A DNA stretch of 64,000 nt from contig NZ_CP114413.1 in NCBI RefSeq assembly GCF_027270315.1, forward strand, positions 5,270,001-5,334,000. The letters run 5' to 3'. The DNA is from Streptomyces cinnabarinus. GTDB taxonomy: Bacteria > Actinomycetota > Actinomycetes > Streptomycetales > Streptomycetaceae. Within the stretch, counting starts at the first letter, position 1, and every line of letters begins with the position of its first letter. Shown here piece by piece: positions 7,796-16,489 of this stretch. Under the pieces are notes generated by a model. It had not been told where the DNA came from. It saw only the letters and a list, made by a program, of their open reading frames with translations, and did no database searches. Made by a program: the position numbers and the translations under genes.

Positions 7796-8877
7796 GCACG
7801 GTCGGCTGGCTGCCCGCCCCCGTCGAAGAACTCTTCGGTCCGGAGGCCACCGCCGAGGAGTCCTACGAGGTCCTGACCGTCGACGTCCCGTCGGCGTCCT
7901 GGACCTCTGCGCTTCGTACGGCACGTGACGAGCTGGGCTGCACCTACTTCGACTGGCTCAGCGCGGTCGACGAACCCGGCACGGGCTTCCGGGTCGCCGC
8001 CCACGTGGCCGCCCTCGCCCCGGTACGCCGACTGCTGCTCCGCACGACGGTGCCGCACGAGTCCGCCGTACTGGAGTCCGCGATCACGGTCTACGCGGGC
8101 GCCGCCTGGCACGAACGCGAGACGCACGAGATGTTCGGCGTCACCTTCGAAGGCCACCCGGCGCTGGACCACCTCCTCCTCCCGGAGACCTTCGAGGGCC
8201 ACCCCCTGCGCAAGGACTTCGTCCTCGCCTCCCGGGTCGCCAAGGCGTGGCCCGGCGCGAAGGAGCCGGGCGAGTCCGAACACGGCGGCCCCAAGCGCCG
8301 CCAGATGCTTCCCCCCGGCGTCCCCGACCCCAACGAGTGGGGCCCCCTGAAGGGCCAGCTCCCCCCTGCCCCGGCCCGCCCGGCGCGAGGAGCGGGCCGA
8401 GCGGCGGGCGAGCGCCCGGCACGCGGCGCGGCCGCCGGTGCCGGTGCCGGTGCCACGGGGGAGCGTCCGGCGCGGCGCACCCGGTCCGCCTCGGAAGGCT
8501 CGGCGAGCCAGGCCGCGACGGCGGCCGGTAGGGCGACTCCTCCGGCGGCGACTCCTCCGTCGACGGCCCCTTCGGCGGAGGGCACCCCTACGGCGGAGGG
8601 CGCCCCTGCGGCAACCCCGCCCCGCCGCTCCCGCACCGCGGGCGAGGGCTCAGCCTCCCAGCGCACCCAGCCCCCGGCGGCCGAGGACACACCCTCCTCG
8701 CCGCCCAGGACCCCGCGCAGCTCGGACGCCCCGTGGCACCACGCACGCCCGGCCTTCGAGGAGGAAGCGGCACCGGCAGAAGCTTCCGAGGCCACGCCGG
8801 AATCCGCGCCTGAAGCCACCCCCGGACACGAAGCCACCGAAGACCCGGACGACAACCCCACAGGAGGCCCGCGGTGA
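7792..8877 (+). CDS. nuoC: NADH-quinone oxidoreductase subunit C, with long disordered tail
   Basis: This 361-aa protein is the 30-kDa peripheral-arm subunit. The family signature is present as HERETHEMFGVTFEGHP followed by LLPETFEGHPLRKDF. The conserved part ends near residue 185. The remaining ~175 residues are Ala-, Pro-, Arg- and Glu-rich and contain a near-duplicate peptide, TRSASEGSASQ and SRTAGEGSASQ. No NuoD domain is fused to it, although NuoCD fusions are common elsewhere. The start overlaps nuoB and the stop overlaps nuoH (GTGA). The tail looks disordered and its role is unknown. Confidence 0.9.
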   Translation: MSTVGWLPAPVEELFGPEATAEESYEVLTVDVPSASWTSALRTARDELGCTYFDWLSAVDEPGTGFRVAAHVAALAPVRRLLLRTTVPHESAVLESAITVYAGAAWHERETHEMFGVTFEGHPALDHLLLPETFEGHPLRKDFVLASRVAKAWPGAKEPGESEHGGPKRRQMLPPGVPDPNEWGPLKGQLPPAPARPARGAGRAAGERPARGAAAGAGAGATGERPARRTRSASEGSASQAATAAGRATPPAATPPSTAPSAEGTPTAEGAPAATPPRRSRTAGEGSASQRTQPPAAEDTPSSPPRTPRSSDAPWHHARPAFEEEAAPAEASEATPESAPEATPGHEATEDPDDNPTGGPR

Positions 8878-9842
8878 ACGACGCGCTCGACGTCACCCTG
8901 CGACTCCTCGTCGTCTTCGTCGTCTTCCTCACCTTCCCCCTGCTCATCGGCCAGACCGAGCACAAGGTGATGGCGCACATGCAGGGCCGCCTCGGCCCCA
9001 TGTACGCCGGCGGCTTCCACGGCTGGGCCCAACTCGTCGCCGACGGCGTGAAGTTCGCGCAGAAGGAGGACGTGGTCCCGGCCGGCGCGGACCGCCGTAT
9101 CTTCCAGCTCGCCCCCGCCGTAGCCCTGCTGCCGTACCTCCTCGTCCTCCTCGCCATCCCGATCGGCCCCGGAGAGGGCGCCGTCGGCGAGGTCATCGAC
9201 GCGGGTGTCTTCTTCGTACTGGCCGTCATGGGCGTGGGCGTCCTCGGCGCGCTGATGGCCGGCTGGGCCTCCGCGAACAAGTTCTCTCTCCTCGGCGGCC
9301 TGCGCACCGCCGCCCAGCTCCTCGCCTACGAGCTCCCCATGCTCCTCACCGCCGCCTCCGTCGCCATGGCGGCCGGCACGGTCTCGCTGCCCGGCATCGT
9401 CGCCGCGTTCGAGTGGTGGTGGCTGCCCTGGCAGATCGTCGGCGCGATCGTCTTCTTCGTGGCGGGCCTCGCCGAACTCCAGCGACCGCCCTTCGACATG
9501 CCGGTCGCCGACTCGGAGATCATCTTCGGCGCGTACACCGAGTACACGGGTCTGCGTTTCGCGCTCTTCCTCCTCGCCGAGTACGCCGGAATCGTCGTCC
9601 TGTGCGGTCTGACCACCGTCCTCTTCCTCGGCGGCTGGCACGGACCGTGGGGTGCGGACGGGCTCGGCTGGGTCTGGACCCTGCTGAAGACCGCCGTCCT
9701 CGCCTTCGTCGTGATCTGGCTCCGCGTCACCTACCCCCGCTTGCGCGAGGACCAGCTCCAGAAGCTCTCCTGGACCCTCCTCGTCCCCCTCGCCCTCGCC
9801 CAGATCGCCCTCACGGGCATCGTCAAGGTGGTGATCGAGTAA
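8874..9842 (+). CDS. nuoH: NADH-quinone oxidoreductase subunit H
   Basis: This 322-aa, roughly eight-helix membrane subunit forms the quinone chamber entry. Signatures are GLRTAAQLLAYELPM and AELQRPPFDMPVADSEIIFG, followed by AYTEYTGLRFALFLLAEY. Family members usually read PFDLPEAESEL in that loop. Here the first Glu is Val and the second is Asp, so part of the acidic funnel near the quinone site is altered. It directly follows nuoC, exactly where nuoD, E, F and G would lie in a complete operon. Start GTG overlaps the nuoC stop. Confidence 0.94.
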   Translation: MNDALDVTLRLLVVFVVFLTFPLLIGQTEHKVMAHMQGRLGPMYAGGFHGWAQLVADGVKFAQKEDVVPAGADRRIFQLAPAVALLPYLLVLLAIPIGPGEGAVGEVIDAGVFFVLAVMGVGVLGALMAGWASANKFSLLGGLRTAAQLLAYELPMLLTAASVAMAAGTVSLPGIVAAFEWWWLPWQIVGAIVFFVAGLAELQRPPFDMPVADSEIIFGAYTEYTGLRFALFLLAEYAGIVVLCGLTTVLFLGGWHGPWGADGLGWVWTLLKTAVLAFVVIWLRVTYPRLREDQLQKLSWTLLVPLALAQIALTGIVKVVIE

Positions 9843-9844
9843 CC

Positions 9845-10396
9845 ATGGCCCCCATTCCTGGCAGCGGCCTCGCCAAGGGCCTGGCCGTCACCCTCCGCAC
9901 CATGACGCGCAAGTCGGTCACCAAGCAGTACCCTGACGTCCAGCCCGCCCTCCCGCCCCGCACCCGCGGCGTGATCGGCCTGTTCGAGGAGAACTGCACG
10001 GTCTGCATGCTCTGCGCCCGTGAGTGCCCCGACTGGTGCATCTACATCGACTCCCACAAGGAGACGATCCCGGCGGCGGCCCCCGGCGGCCGCGAACGCA
10101 GCCGTAACGTCCTGGACCGCTTCGCCATCGACTTCTCCCTGTGCATGTACTGCGGTATCTGCATCGAGGTCTGTCCTTTCGACGCCCTGTTCTGGTCCCC
10201 GGAGTTCGAGTACGCCGAGACCGACATCCACGAGCTCACCCACGAGCGCGACAAGCTCCGCGAGTGGATGTGGACGGTCCCGGCGCCGCCCGCCCTGGAC
10301 CCCGCCGCGGAGGAGCCCAAGGAGATCGTCGCGGCCCGCAAGACGGCGGAGAAGCTCGCCGCCGCTCAGTCCGAGCCCCAGGAGGGAGAGTCGTGA
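9845..10396 (+). CDS. nuoI: NADH-quinone oxidoreductase subunit I
   Basis: This 183-aa ferredoxin-like subunit carries clusters N6a and N6b. Both 4Fe-4S motifs are intact: ENCTVCMLCARECPDWC and CMYCGICIEVCPFDAL. The C-terminus after residue 150 is charged and Ala-rich. The ATG at 9845 is two bases after the nuoH stop and the stop overlaps the nuoJ GTG. In complexes without the NADH module this type of subunit is a candidate entry point for electrons from reduced ferredoxin (known for photosynthetic complex I, inferred here). Confidence 0.95.
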   Translation: MAPIPGSGLAKGLAVTLRTMTRKSVTKQYPDVQPALPPRTRGVIGLFEENCTVCMLCARECPDWCIYIDSHKETIPAAAPGGRERSRNVLDRFAIDFSLCMYCGICIEVCPFDALFWSPEFEYAETDIHELTHERDKLREWMWTVPAPPALDPAAEEPKEIVAARKTAEKLAAAQSEPQEGES

Positions 10397-10989
10397 ACCT
10401 CGCCGCGGACAGCCATGGCTTCCTCTCCCCGACCGGCGTCGAGATCACCTTCCTCCTCGTCGGCCTGTTCACCTTCGGCGCGGCCCTGGTCACCGTCACC
10501 ACCCGGCAGCTGGTGCACGCGGCCCTGTGGCTCGTGGTCACCCTCGGCGGCATCGCCGTCGAGTACCTCCTGCTCACCGCCGAGTTCATCGCCTGGGTGC
10601 AGGTCCTCATCTACGTCGGTTCCGTCGTCGTCCTCCTCCTGTTCGGCCTGATGCTCACCCGCGCCCCCATCGGCCGCTCCCCGGACGCCGACTCCGGCAA
10701 CCGCTGGGTCGCCCTCGCAGTGGCCGTCGTCGCCGCGGCCGCCCTGATCTGGGTGGTCGTCGACGCCTTCCGCACCACCTGGATCGACCTCGACGGCGCC
10801 CCCGCGGGATCCACCGAGGTCACCGGCGAGGCCCTCTTCCAGAACTGGGTCCTCCCCTTCGAAGCCCTCTCCGTCCTCCTCCTCGCCGCTCTCGTGGGCG
10901 CGATCGTCTTGTCCCGCAAGGCGAAGGCCGACACCACGCCCGCGACCCGCGGAGGAGCCGCCCAGGCTGACAAGGAAGGCGCCCGCTGA
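10393..10989 (+). CDS. nuoJ: NADH-quinone oxidoreductase subunit J
   Basis: This 198-aa membrane subunit has five hydrophobic helices. The conserved third helix region reads FIAWVQVLIYVGSVVVLLLFG, including the VQVLIYVG signature of NuoJ. The C-terminus is hydrophilic with Lys, Thr and Ala. The GTG start overlaps the nuoI stop (GTGA) and its stop shares one base with the nuoK ATG. It belongs to the membrane arm that couples redox chemistry to proton transfer. Confidence 0.94.
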   Translation: MNLAADSHGFLSPTGVEITFLLVGLFTFGAALVTVTTRQLVHAALWLVVTLGGIAVEYLLLTAEFIAWVQVLIYVGSVVVLLLFGLMLTRAPIGRSPDADSGNRWVALAVAVVAAAALIWVVVDAFRTTWIDLDGAPAGSTEVTGEALFQNWVLPFEALSVLLLAALVGAIVLSRKAKADTTPATRGGAAQADKEGAR

Positions 10990-11381
10990 TGCACCTCGCC
11001 TATCCCGCCGTGCTCTCCGCTCTCCTGTTCTGCACGGGCCTGTACGGCGTCCTCGCCCGCCGCAACGCGATCCTGGTCCTGATGTCGGTCGAGCTGATGC
11101 TCAACGCCGTCAACCTGAACCTGGTCGCCTTCGACGTCTGGCTCAGCCGGGCCGCCGAGGAGACCCTGCACTCCGGCCAGGCGCTGACCCTGTTCACCAT
11201 CGCCATCGCCGCAGCCGAGATCGGGATCGGCCTGGCGATCGTCCTCGCCGTCCACCGCAACCGCGGCACCGCGGACATCGATAAGCTCCGGGACACCGCC
11301 GAGGGCCACGAGAGCGACACCCCCGACGGCGAGGCGCCGGCCGGTCGGCCAACCGACGAGAAGGCTGAGGCCACCGCGTGA
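10989..11381 (+). CDS. nuoK: NADH-quinone oxidoreductase subunit K
   Basis: This 130-aa protein has three transmembrane helices. Both glutamates used for proton transfer are present, in LMSVELMLNAVNLNLVAF and AAAEIGIGLAIVLAV. About 30 hydrophilic residues extend beyond the normal ~100-aa length. The intact NuoK contrasts with the altered acidic residues in NuoA and NuoH of the same cluster. The stop overlaps nuoL (GTGA). Confidence 0.94.
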   Translation: MHLAYPAVLSALLFCTGLYGVLARRNAILVLMSVELMLNAVNLNLVAFDVWLSRAAEETLHSGQALTLFTIAIAAAEIGIGLAIVLAVHRNRGTADIDKLRDTAEGHESDTPDGEAPAGRPTDEKAEATA

Positions 11382-13372
11382 CCACGACCACCCTCGCCGT
11401 CCTCGTCCCCCTCCTTCCGTTCCTGGGCGCCGCCACCGGCCTGCTCCTGGGCCGCACCGCCCCCGGCTACGTCCGCCCGCTCGCCGTCCTGCCGACACTC
11501 ACCTCGCTCGTCCTCGCCGTACTGGTCGCCGTCGACCAGGGCGGCGGCCGGGCCGTGAACGCCGCCACCGAGCTCACCCCCACCGGCTCCGTACCGATCG
11601 AACTCGCCCTGCACATCGACGGCTTCGCCGCCCTCGTCGCCGTCCTGGTCGGCCTCGTCGCCTCCTGCGTGCAGATCTACTCGACCGGCTACCTGCGCGA
11701 GGACCCGCGCTACCCCTCGTACGCCGCCCTCGTCTCCCTGTTCACCTCCGCGATGCTGCTCGTCGTCTACTCCGGCGACCTGATGGTGCTGCTGGTCGGC
11801 TGGGAGATCATGGGCATCTGCTCGTACTTCCTGGTGGGCCACTACTGGGAGACCCCGGAGGCCCGCGCCGCCTCCCTCAAGGCCTTCCTGGTCACCAAGC
11901 TCGGTGACGTCCCCTTCCTCATCGGTCTGTTCGCGCTGGCCACCGACGCCGGCTCGTTCAGCATCACGAAGATCCTCGGCACCGTCGCGAGCGGCGGCCT
12001 CGACCACCCGACGCTGATCGCGCTGCTGCTGCTCGCGGGCGTGGCCGGAAAGTCGGCGCAGTTCCCGCTGCACACCTGGCTCCCCGACGCGATGGCGGGC
12101 CCGACCCCCGTCTCCGCGCTGATCCACGCCGCGACGATGGTCGCCGCCGGTGTCTACTTCGTCGCCCGGCTCCTCCCGGTCTTCGAGGCCTCCCAGGCCG
12201 CGATGGTCGTCCTCGCCGCCATGGCCGCCGTCACGATGCTCGGCTCCGGCCTCGCCGCCCTCGCCCAGGACGACATCAAGCGCGTCCTCGCCTACTCGAC
12301 GATCGGCCAGCTCGGCTACATGACCGGCGCCCTCGCCGTCGCCGACCGCGGTGCCGCCGTCTTCCACCTCCTGTCCCACGGCGCTTTCAAGGCGCTGCTG
12401 TTCCTCGCGGCAGGCGTGATCATCCACGCCGCCGGCACCAACTCCCTGGCCGCCATGTCCCGCATGCGGAACCTGCGCGACCGGGTCCCGGACGCCTACT
12501 GGACGATGACCGTGGCGCTCCTCGCGCTCGCCGCGATCCCGCCCTTCAGCGGCTTCTTCTCCAAGGAGTCCGTCCTCGGCGCCGCCGAGCACGTCTCCAC
12601 CGGCCACACCGAGCACGCCCCCGCCGCCGCGGGCTGGATCGTCCTCCTCGCCGCCCTGCTCACGGCCCTGCTGACCGCCGCCTACGCGATGCGCCTGTGG
12701 CTGCTGGCCTTCCGCGGCCACGGAGCCGAGGCCCCGGACCACGGACGCCAGCCGCTCACCATGACGCTGGTGCTGTGGGTGCTGGCCGTGCCGTCACTCG
12801 CCTTCGGCGGCTTCGCCTACGGCACGCTGCCCGACTGGTTCGACGGCCAGGACCTCGCCCCGACCCTGACCACCTCGGTGCTCGGCACCGGCATGGCCCT
12901 GGTCGGCGGCATCGTCACCTACGCGGCCTGGCGCCACACCACCGCGCTCGCGGCCCGAGTACCGCTGGGCGCGGTCGCGGCCCACCCGGAGGGCGACGCC
13001 GGACTGGTCGAGGCCGAGGCCATCGCGAGCCACGCACCGGCCTACGGAGACGTCGCCTCGGCACCCGACCCGGCGGACCCGGGCCGTCTGCTGCTCGGCC
13101 CGCTGCACCGCCACGCGGCCGTCGGCTTCCACCTGGACGCCGTGTACTCGACCCTCTTCGTCCGTCCGGTCCAGGCCGGCGCGAGTCTTGTCCGGTTCCT
13201 CGACCGAGAGGTCGTCGACACCTACGTCCGTGCGGCGGGCGCCCTGCCTCGCTGGCTCGGCGTCGCCGTACGGCGGGCCCAGACCGGAAACGTGCAGACC
13301 TATGTGAGCGCGCTGCTCGCCGGAACCGTCGTCCTGGCGGTCGCCGCCGTCCTCGTCGCCACGGGAGCGTGA
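11378..13372 (+). CDS. nuoL: NADH-quinone oxidoreductase subunit L
   Basis: This 664-aa antiporter-like subunit is the distal proton pump of the membrane arm. Family landmarks are SGDLMVLLVGWEIMGICSYF with the conserved helix-5 Glu, GKSAQFPLHTWLPDAMAGPT, and KRVLAYSTIGQLGYM. The long C-terminal amphipathic region typical of NuoL follows residue 550. GTG start overlaps nuoK, and nuoM follows after six bases. Confidence 0.95.
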   Translation: MTTTTLAVLVPLLPFLGAATGLLLGRTAPGYVRPLAVLPTLTSLVLAVLVAVDQGGGRAVNAATELTPTGSVPIELALHIDGFAALVAVLVGLVASCVQIYSTGYLREDPRYPSYAALVSLFTSAMLLVVYSGDLMVLLVGWEIMGICSYFLVGHYWETPEARAASLKAFLVTKLGDVPFLIGLFALATDAGSFSITKILGTVASGGLDHPTLIALLLLAGVAGKSAQFPLHTWLPDAMAGPTPVSALIHAATMVAAGVYFVARLLPVFEASQAAMVVLAAMAAVTMLGSGLAALAQDDIKRVLAYSTIGQLGYMTGALAVADRGAAVFHLLSHGAFKALLFLAAGVIIHAAGTNSLAAMSRMRNLRDRVPDAYWTMTVALLALAAIPPFSGFFSKESVLGAAEHVSTGHTEHAPAAAGWIVLLAALLTALLTAAYAMRLWLLAFRGHGAEAPDHGRQPLTMTLVLWVLAVPSLAFGGFAYGTLPDWFDGQDLAPTLTTSVLGTGMALVGGIVTYAAWRHTTALAARVPLGAVAAHPEGDAGLVEAEAIASHAPAYGDVASAPDPADPGRLLLGPLHRHAAVGFHLDAVYSTLFVRPVQAGASLVRFLDREVVDTYVRAAGALPRWLGVAVRRAQTGNVQTYVSALLAGTVVLAVAAVLVATGA

Positions 13373-13378
13373 GCAGGC

Positions 13379-14953
13379 GTGATCGATATCAACGAGTCCG
13401 TGATGCAGTTTCTTCTGGCGTTGATCGTCGTCGGCCCGCTCCTCGGTGCCGTCGCCGCTCTCCTGCCCGCCCCGCCCGGACTGAAGGGGAAGTCACCCCA
13501 ACAGGCCGTGCTGCGGCACGGCGTCACGGTCACCGGCGTGATCCTCATCGCCGCGATCGTCCTCGCGCTCGGCTTCGACCACGACCAGCCGTCGAGGATG
13601 CAGGCCACGACCGACATCAGCTGGATCCCCGCACTCGACGTGCGCATCCATCTGGGCATCGACGGCATCTCCCTCCCCCTTCTGGTCCTGACCGCGCTGC
13701 TGAGCTTCCTCTGCGCGCTCTACTCGTACTTCAAGATGCCCGCGGGGCCGACCCCGAAGGCCTTCGTCGCACTGCTGCTCGTCCTGGAGTCCGGCACCCT
13801 CGCCACCTTCGCCGTCCTCGACCTGCTGCTGTTCTTCCTCGCCTTCGAGATGGTCCTGATCCCGATGTACTTCCTCATCGCCCGCTGGGGCGGCGAGGGG
13901 CGGACGCAGGCCGCCTGGAAGTTCATCCTCTACACGCTGCTCGGTTCGGTCGTCATGCTGCTCGGCCTGCTCCTGATCGGGATCAAGGCGGGCACTTTCG
14001 ACATGGTGGCACTCGCCACTGACAACGGCCGGTCACTGACCGCATCCGTGCAGGTCATCGCCGTTCTGGCGATCGGTCTCGGGCTCGCCGTCAAGACCCC
14101 GATGTGGCCGCTGCACAGCTGGCTGCCGGACGCCCACACCGCCGCCCCCACCGTCGGCTCGGTGCTGCTGGCCGGCGTCCTGCTGAAGATGGGTACGTAC
14201 GGGTTCGTCCGGATCCTCCTCCCCATCACCCCCGACGGCTTCGCGGACTTCGCGCCCTACCTCGCCGCCTTCGCCGTGGTCGGCATCATCTACGGATCCC
14301 TGGCCTGCCTGGCCCTCGCCAAGCAGGGCGCGAAGGGCGACCTCAAGCGCCTCATCGCCTACTCCTCCGTCGGCCACATGGGCTTCGTCCTGCTCGGCAT
14401 CGCGACCATGACCCCGACCGGCGTGAACGGCGCGCTGTTCGCCAACATCGCCCACGGCCTGATCACCGGCCTGCTCTTCTTCCTGGTCGGCGCGCTGAAA
14501 GACCGCACCGGCACGACCGACCTCGACACCCTCGCCGAGGAGACGGGAGCGGCGCTGTACGGCAAGGCCCCGCGCCTCGGCGGACTGCTCGCCTTCGCCG
14601 CGGTGGCCTCGCTGGGCCTGCCCGGGCTCGCCGGGTTCTGGGGCGAGATGCTCGCCCTGTTCGGCGCCTTCGAACCCGCCGAGCAGCTCAGCCGCCCGGC
14701 GTTCCTCACCTTCATGGCGATCGGCGTGTTCGGCACCCTGCTCACCGCCGCCTACCTGCTGATCGTGGTCCGCCGGGTCTGCATGGGCGCCGTACCGCGG
14801 CAGGGCCCGAAACTCGCCGACGTGCAGATGTACGAATTCGCGGCCTGGACCCCGCTCGTCGCCCTCACCGTCGTCGCCGGACTGTGGCCGAAAACCCTCC
14901 TCGGCCTGACCGACCCGGCCGTGCAGCAGCTTCTCGCAGGAGGCACCCGATGA
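13379..14953 (+). CDS. nuoM: NADH-quinone oxidoreductase subunit M
   Basis: This 524-aa antiporter-like proton-pumping subunit has about 14 helices. Landmarks are FLAFEMVLIPMYFLIARWGG, VKTPMWPLHSWLPDAHTAAP and KRLIAYSSVGHMGFVLLG. The GTG start lies six bases after nuoL and the stop overlaps the nuoN ATG. Confidence 0.95.
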   Translation: MIDINESVMQFLLALIVVGPLLGAVAALLPAPPGLKGKSPQQAVLRHGVTVTGVILIAAIVLALGFDHDQPSRMQATTDISWIPALDVRIHLGIDGISLPLLVLTALLSFLCALYSYFKMPAGPTPKAFVALLLVLESGTLATFAVLDLLLFFLAFEMVLIPMYFLIARWGGEGRTQAAWKFILYTLLGSVVMLLGLLLIGIKAGTFDMVALATDNGRSLTASVQVIAVLAIGLGLAVKTPMWPLHSWLPDAHTAAPTVGSVLLAGVLLKMGTYGFVRILLPITPDGFADFAPYLAAFAVVGIIYGSLACLALAKQGAKGDLKRLIAYSSVGHMGFVLLGIATMTPTGVNGALFANIAHGLITGLLFFLVGALKDRTGTTDLDTLAEETGAALYGKAPRLGGLLAFAAVASLGLPGLAGFWGEMLALFGAFEPAEQLSRPAFLTFMAIGVFGTLLTAAYLLIVVRRVCMGAVPRQGPKLADVQMYEFAAWTPLVALTVVAGLWPKTLLGLTDPAVQQLLAGGTR

Positions 14954-16473
14954 GCTCCCTGGCCCAGCCGCTGGCCGCGTCCGTCGTCCAGGACGTCGAC
15001 TGGCTCGCCATCGCGCCGCCCACCCTCACGGCGGTCGTCGGACTCGTCGTCCTGGTCGCCGACCTCTTCGTCGCGGAGCACCGGAAGGCGCTGCTCGGCT
15101 GGACGTCGGTCGCGGGCCTCGCCGCGGCGACGCTGCTCCTGCTGCCCCTCCTGGACGGCGACCGCTCCACCTTCTGCCTGACCGGCGCCCCCGACATCTG
15201 CAGCTACACAGCCGACCGCTTCACGCTCGTCCTGCAGCTCCTGGTCCTCGGCGGCGCCCTCCTGGCCGCCCTCCTGTCGGTCACCGCCCTCAAGGACGAG
15301 AACAAGAGACTCCCCGAAGGGGAGTTCTGGTTCCTGCTGCTCTCCTCCGCCGCGGGCGCCGCCCTGCTGCCCGCCTCCCGCGACCTCGCGACCCTCATCG
15401 TCGCCCTGGAAGTCGCCTCGCTGCCCGCCTTCGCCCTGGTCGGCCTGCGGCACGGCGACCGCAAGTCCTCCGAGGCCGCCCTGAAGTTCTTCCTGTCCTC
15501 GGTCACCGCGACCGCGGTCAGCCTGATGGGCATCAGCTTCGTGTACGCCTCCACCGGCACCCTGTACCTCACCCAGATCGCGGACCGCATCCAGAACGTC
15601 GACGGACAGCTGGACACCCTCGCCCAGACCGGTGTCGTCCTCACCCTCGTCGGCTTCGCCTTCAAGACGGCCGCCGTCCCCTTCCACTTCTGGGTCCCGG
15701 ACACCTATGTGGGAGCCCCGCTCCCCATCGCCGCCTACCTCTCGGTCGTCGGCAAGGCCGTCGGCTTCTCCGGCCTGATCCTCGTCACGGTCATCGCCCT
15801 GCCGTCGTACGCCGACGTCTGGGGCCCGGCGCTGGCCGCCCTGGCCGCCCTGACCATGACCGTCGGCAACGTCGGCGCCCTGCGCCAGCAGCCCACGCGC
15901 GCGTACAGCGCGGTACGGCTGCTCGCCTGGTCCTCGGTCGGCCAGGCCGGCTACCTCCTCGTACCGATCGCCGCCGCCGCGTACTCCGACGACCCGGAGC
16001 GCTCCATCGGCTCCACGCTCGCGTACGCCCTCATGTACGGCGCCGTGAACCTCGGCGCCTTCGCCGTGGCCGCCCTGGTGGGCCGTACGCACGCCCTCAA
16101 CCGCCTCACCGACTACCGGGGCCTGTACGCCAAGAACCCGCTCTCCGCGCTCGTCCTGGCCTTCTTCCTGCTCTGCCTCGCCGGACTGCCGCCGGGCATC
16201 ATCGGCCTCTTCGCGAAGGTCACCGTCTTCTCGGCGGCCGTGGACGCGGGGCTCGGCTGGCTGGCCGTCGTCATGGCTGTCAACGTGGTGATCGCGCTGT
16301 TCTACTACCTCCAGTGGACGGCCCTGCTCTTCCGCGCCCCCGAGGGCGAGCCCGTACGGCACCGGGGCCCCGCGCCCGTCACGGCCGCCATCGCCGTCAC
16401 CGCCGTCCTGGGTGTCGCCCTGTCCGGAGCCCCCCAGCTGGTCCTGCGCTTCGCCGACACAAGCCTGTTCTGA
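14950..16473 (+). CDS. nuoN: NADH-quinone oxidoreductase subunit N
   Basis: This 507-aa third antiporter-like subunit is the last gene of the operon. Landmarks are ATLIVALEVASLPAFALVGL, GFAFKTAAVPFHFWVPDTY and SAVRLLAWSSVGQAGYLLVP. Overlap with the nuoM stop (ATGA) indicates coupling. With it the membrane arm (A, H, J, K, L, M, N) is complete, while of the peripheral arm only B, C and I are encoded. Confidence 0.95.
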   Translation: MSSLAQPLAASVVQDVDWLAIAPPTLTAVVGLVVLVADLFVAEHRKALLGWTSVAGLAAATLLLLPLLDGDRSTFCLTGAPDICSYTADRFTLVLQLLVLGGALLAALLSVTALKDENKRLPEGEFWFLLLSSAAGAALLPASRDLATLIVALEVASLPAFALVGLRHGDRKSSEAALKFFLSSVTATAVSLMGISFVYASTGTLYLTQIADRIQNVDGQLDTLAQTGVVLTLVGFAFKTAAVPFHFWVPDTYVGAPLPIAAYLSVVGKAVGFSGLILVTVIALPSYADVWGPALAALAALTMTVGNVGALRQQPTRAYSAVRLLAWSSVGQAGYLLVPIAAAAYSDDPERSIGSTLAYALMYGAVNLGAFAVAALVGRTHALNRLTDYRGLYAKNPLSALVLAFFLLCLAGLPPGIIGLFAKVTVFSAAVDAGLGWLAVVMAVNVVIALFYYLQWTALLFRAPEGEPVRHRGPAPVTAAIAVTAVLGVALSGAPQLVLRFADTSLF

Positions 16474-16489
16474 GCCTGCGCCAAGGCCG

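Noticed and set aside
8340..8877. A hidden nuoD fused to nuoC
   Set aside because: The extension has no NuoD signature and is Ala/Pro-rich low-complexity sequence, and the next base after it starts nuoH.
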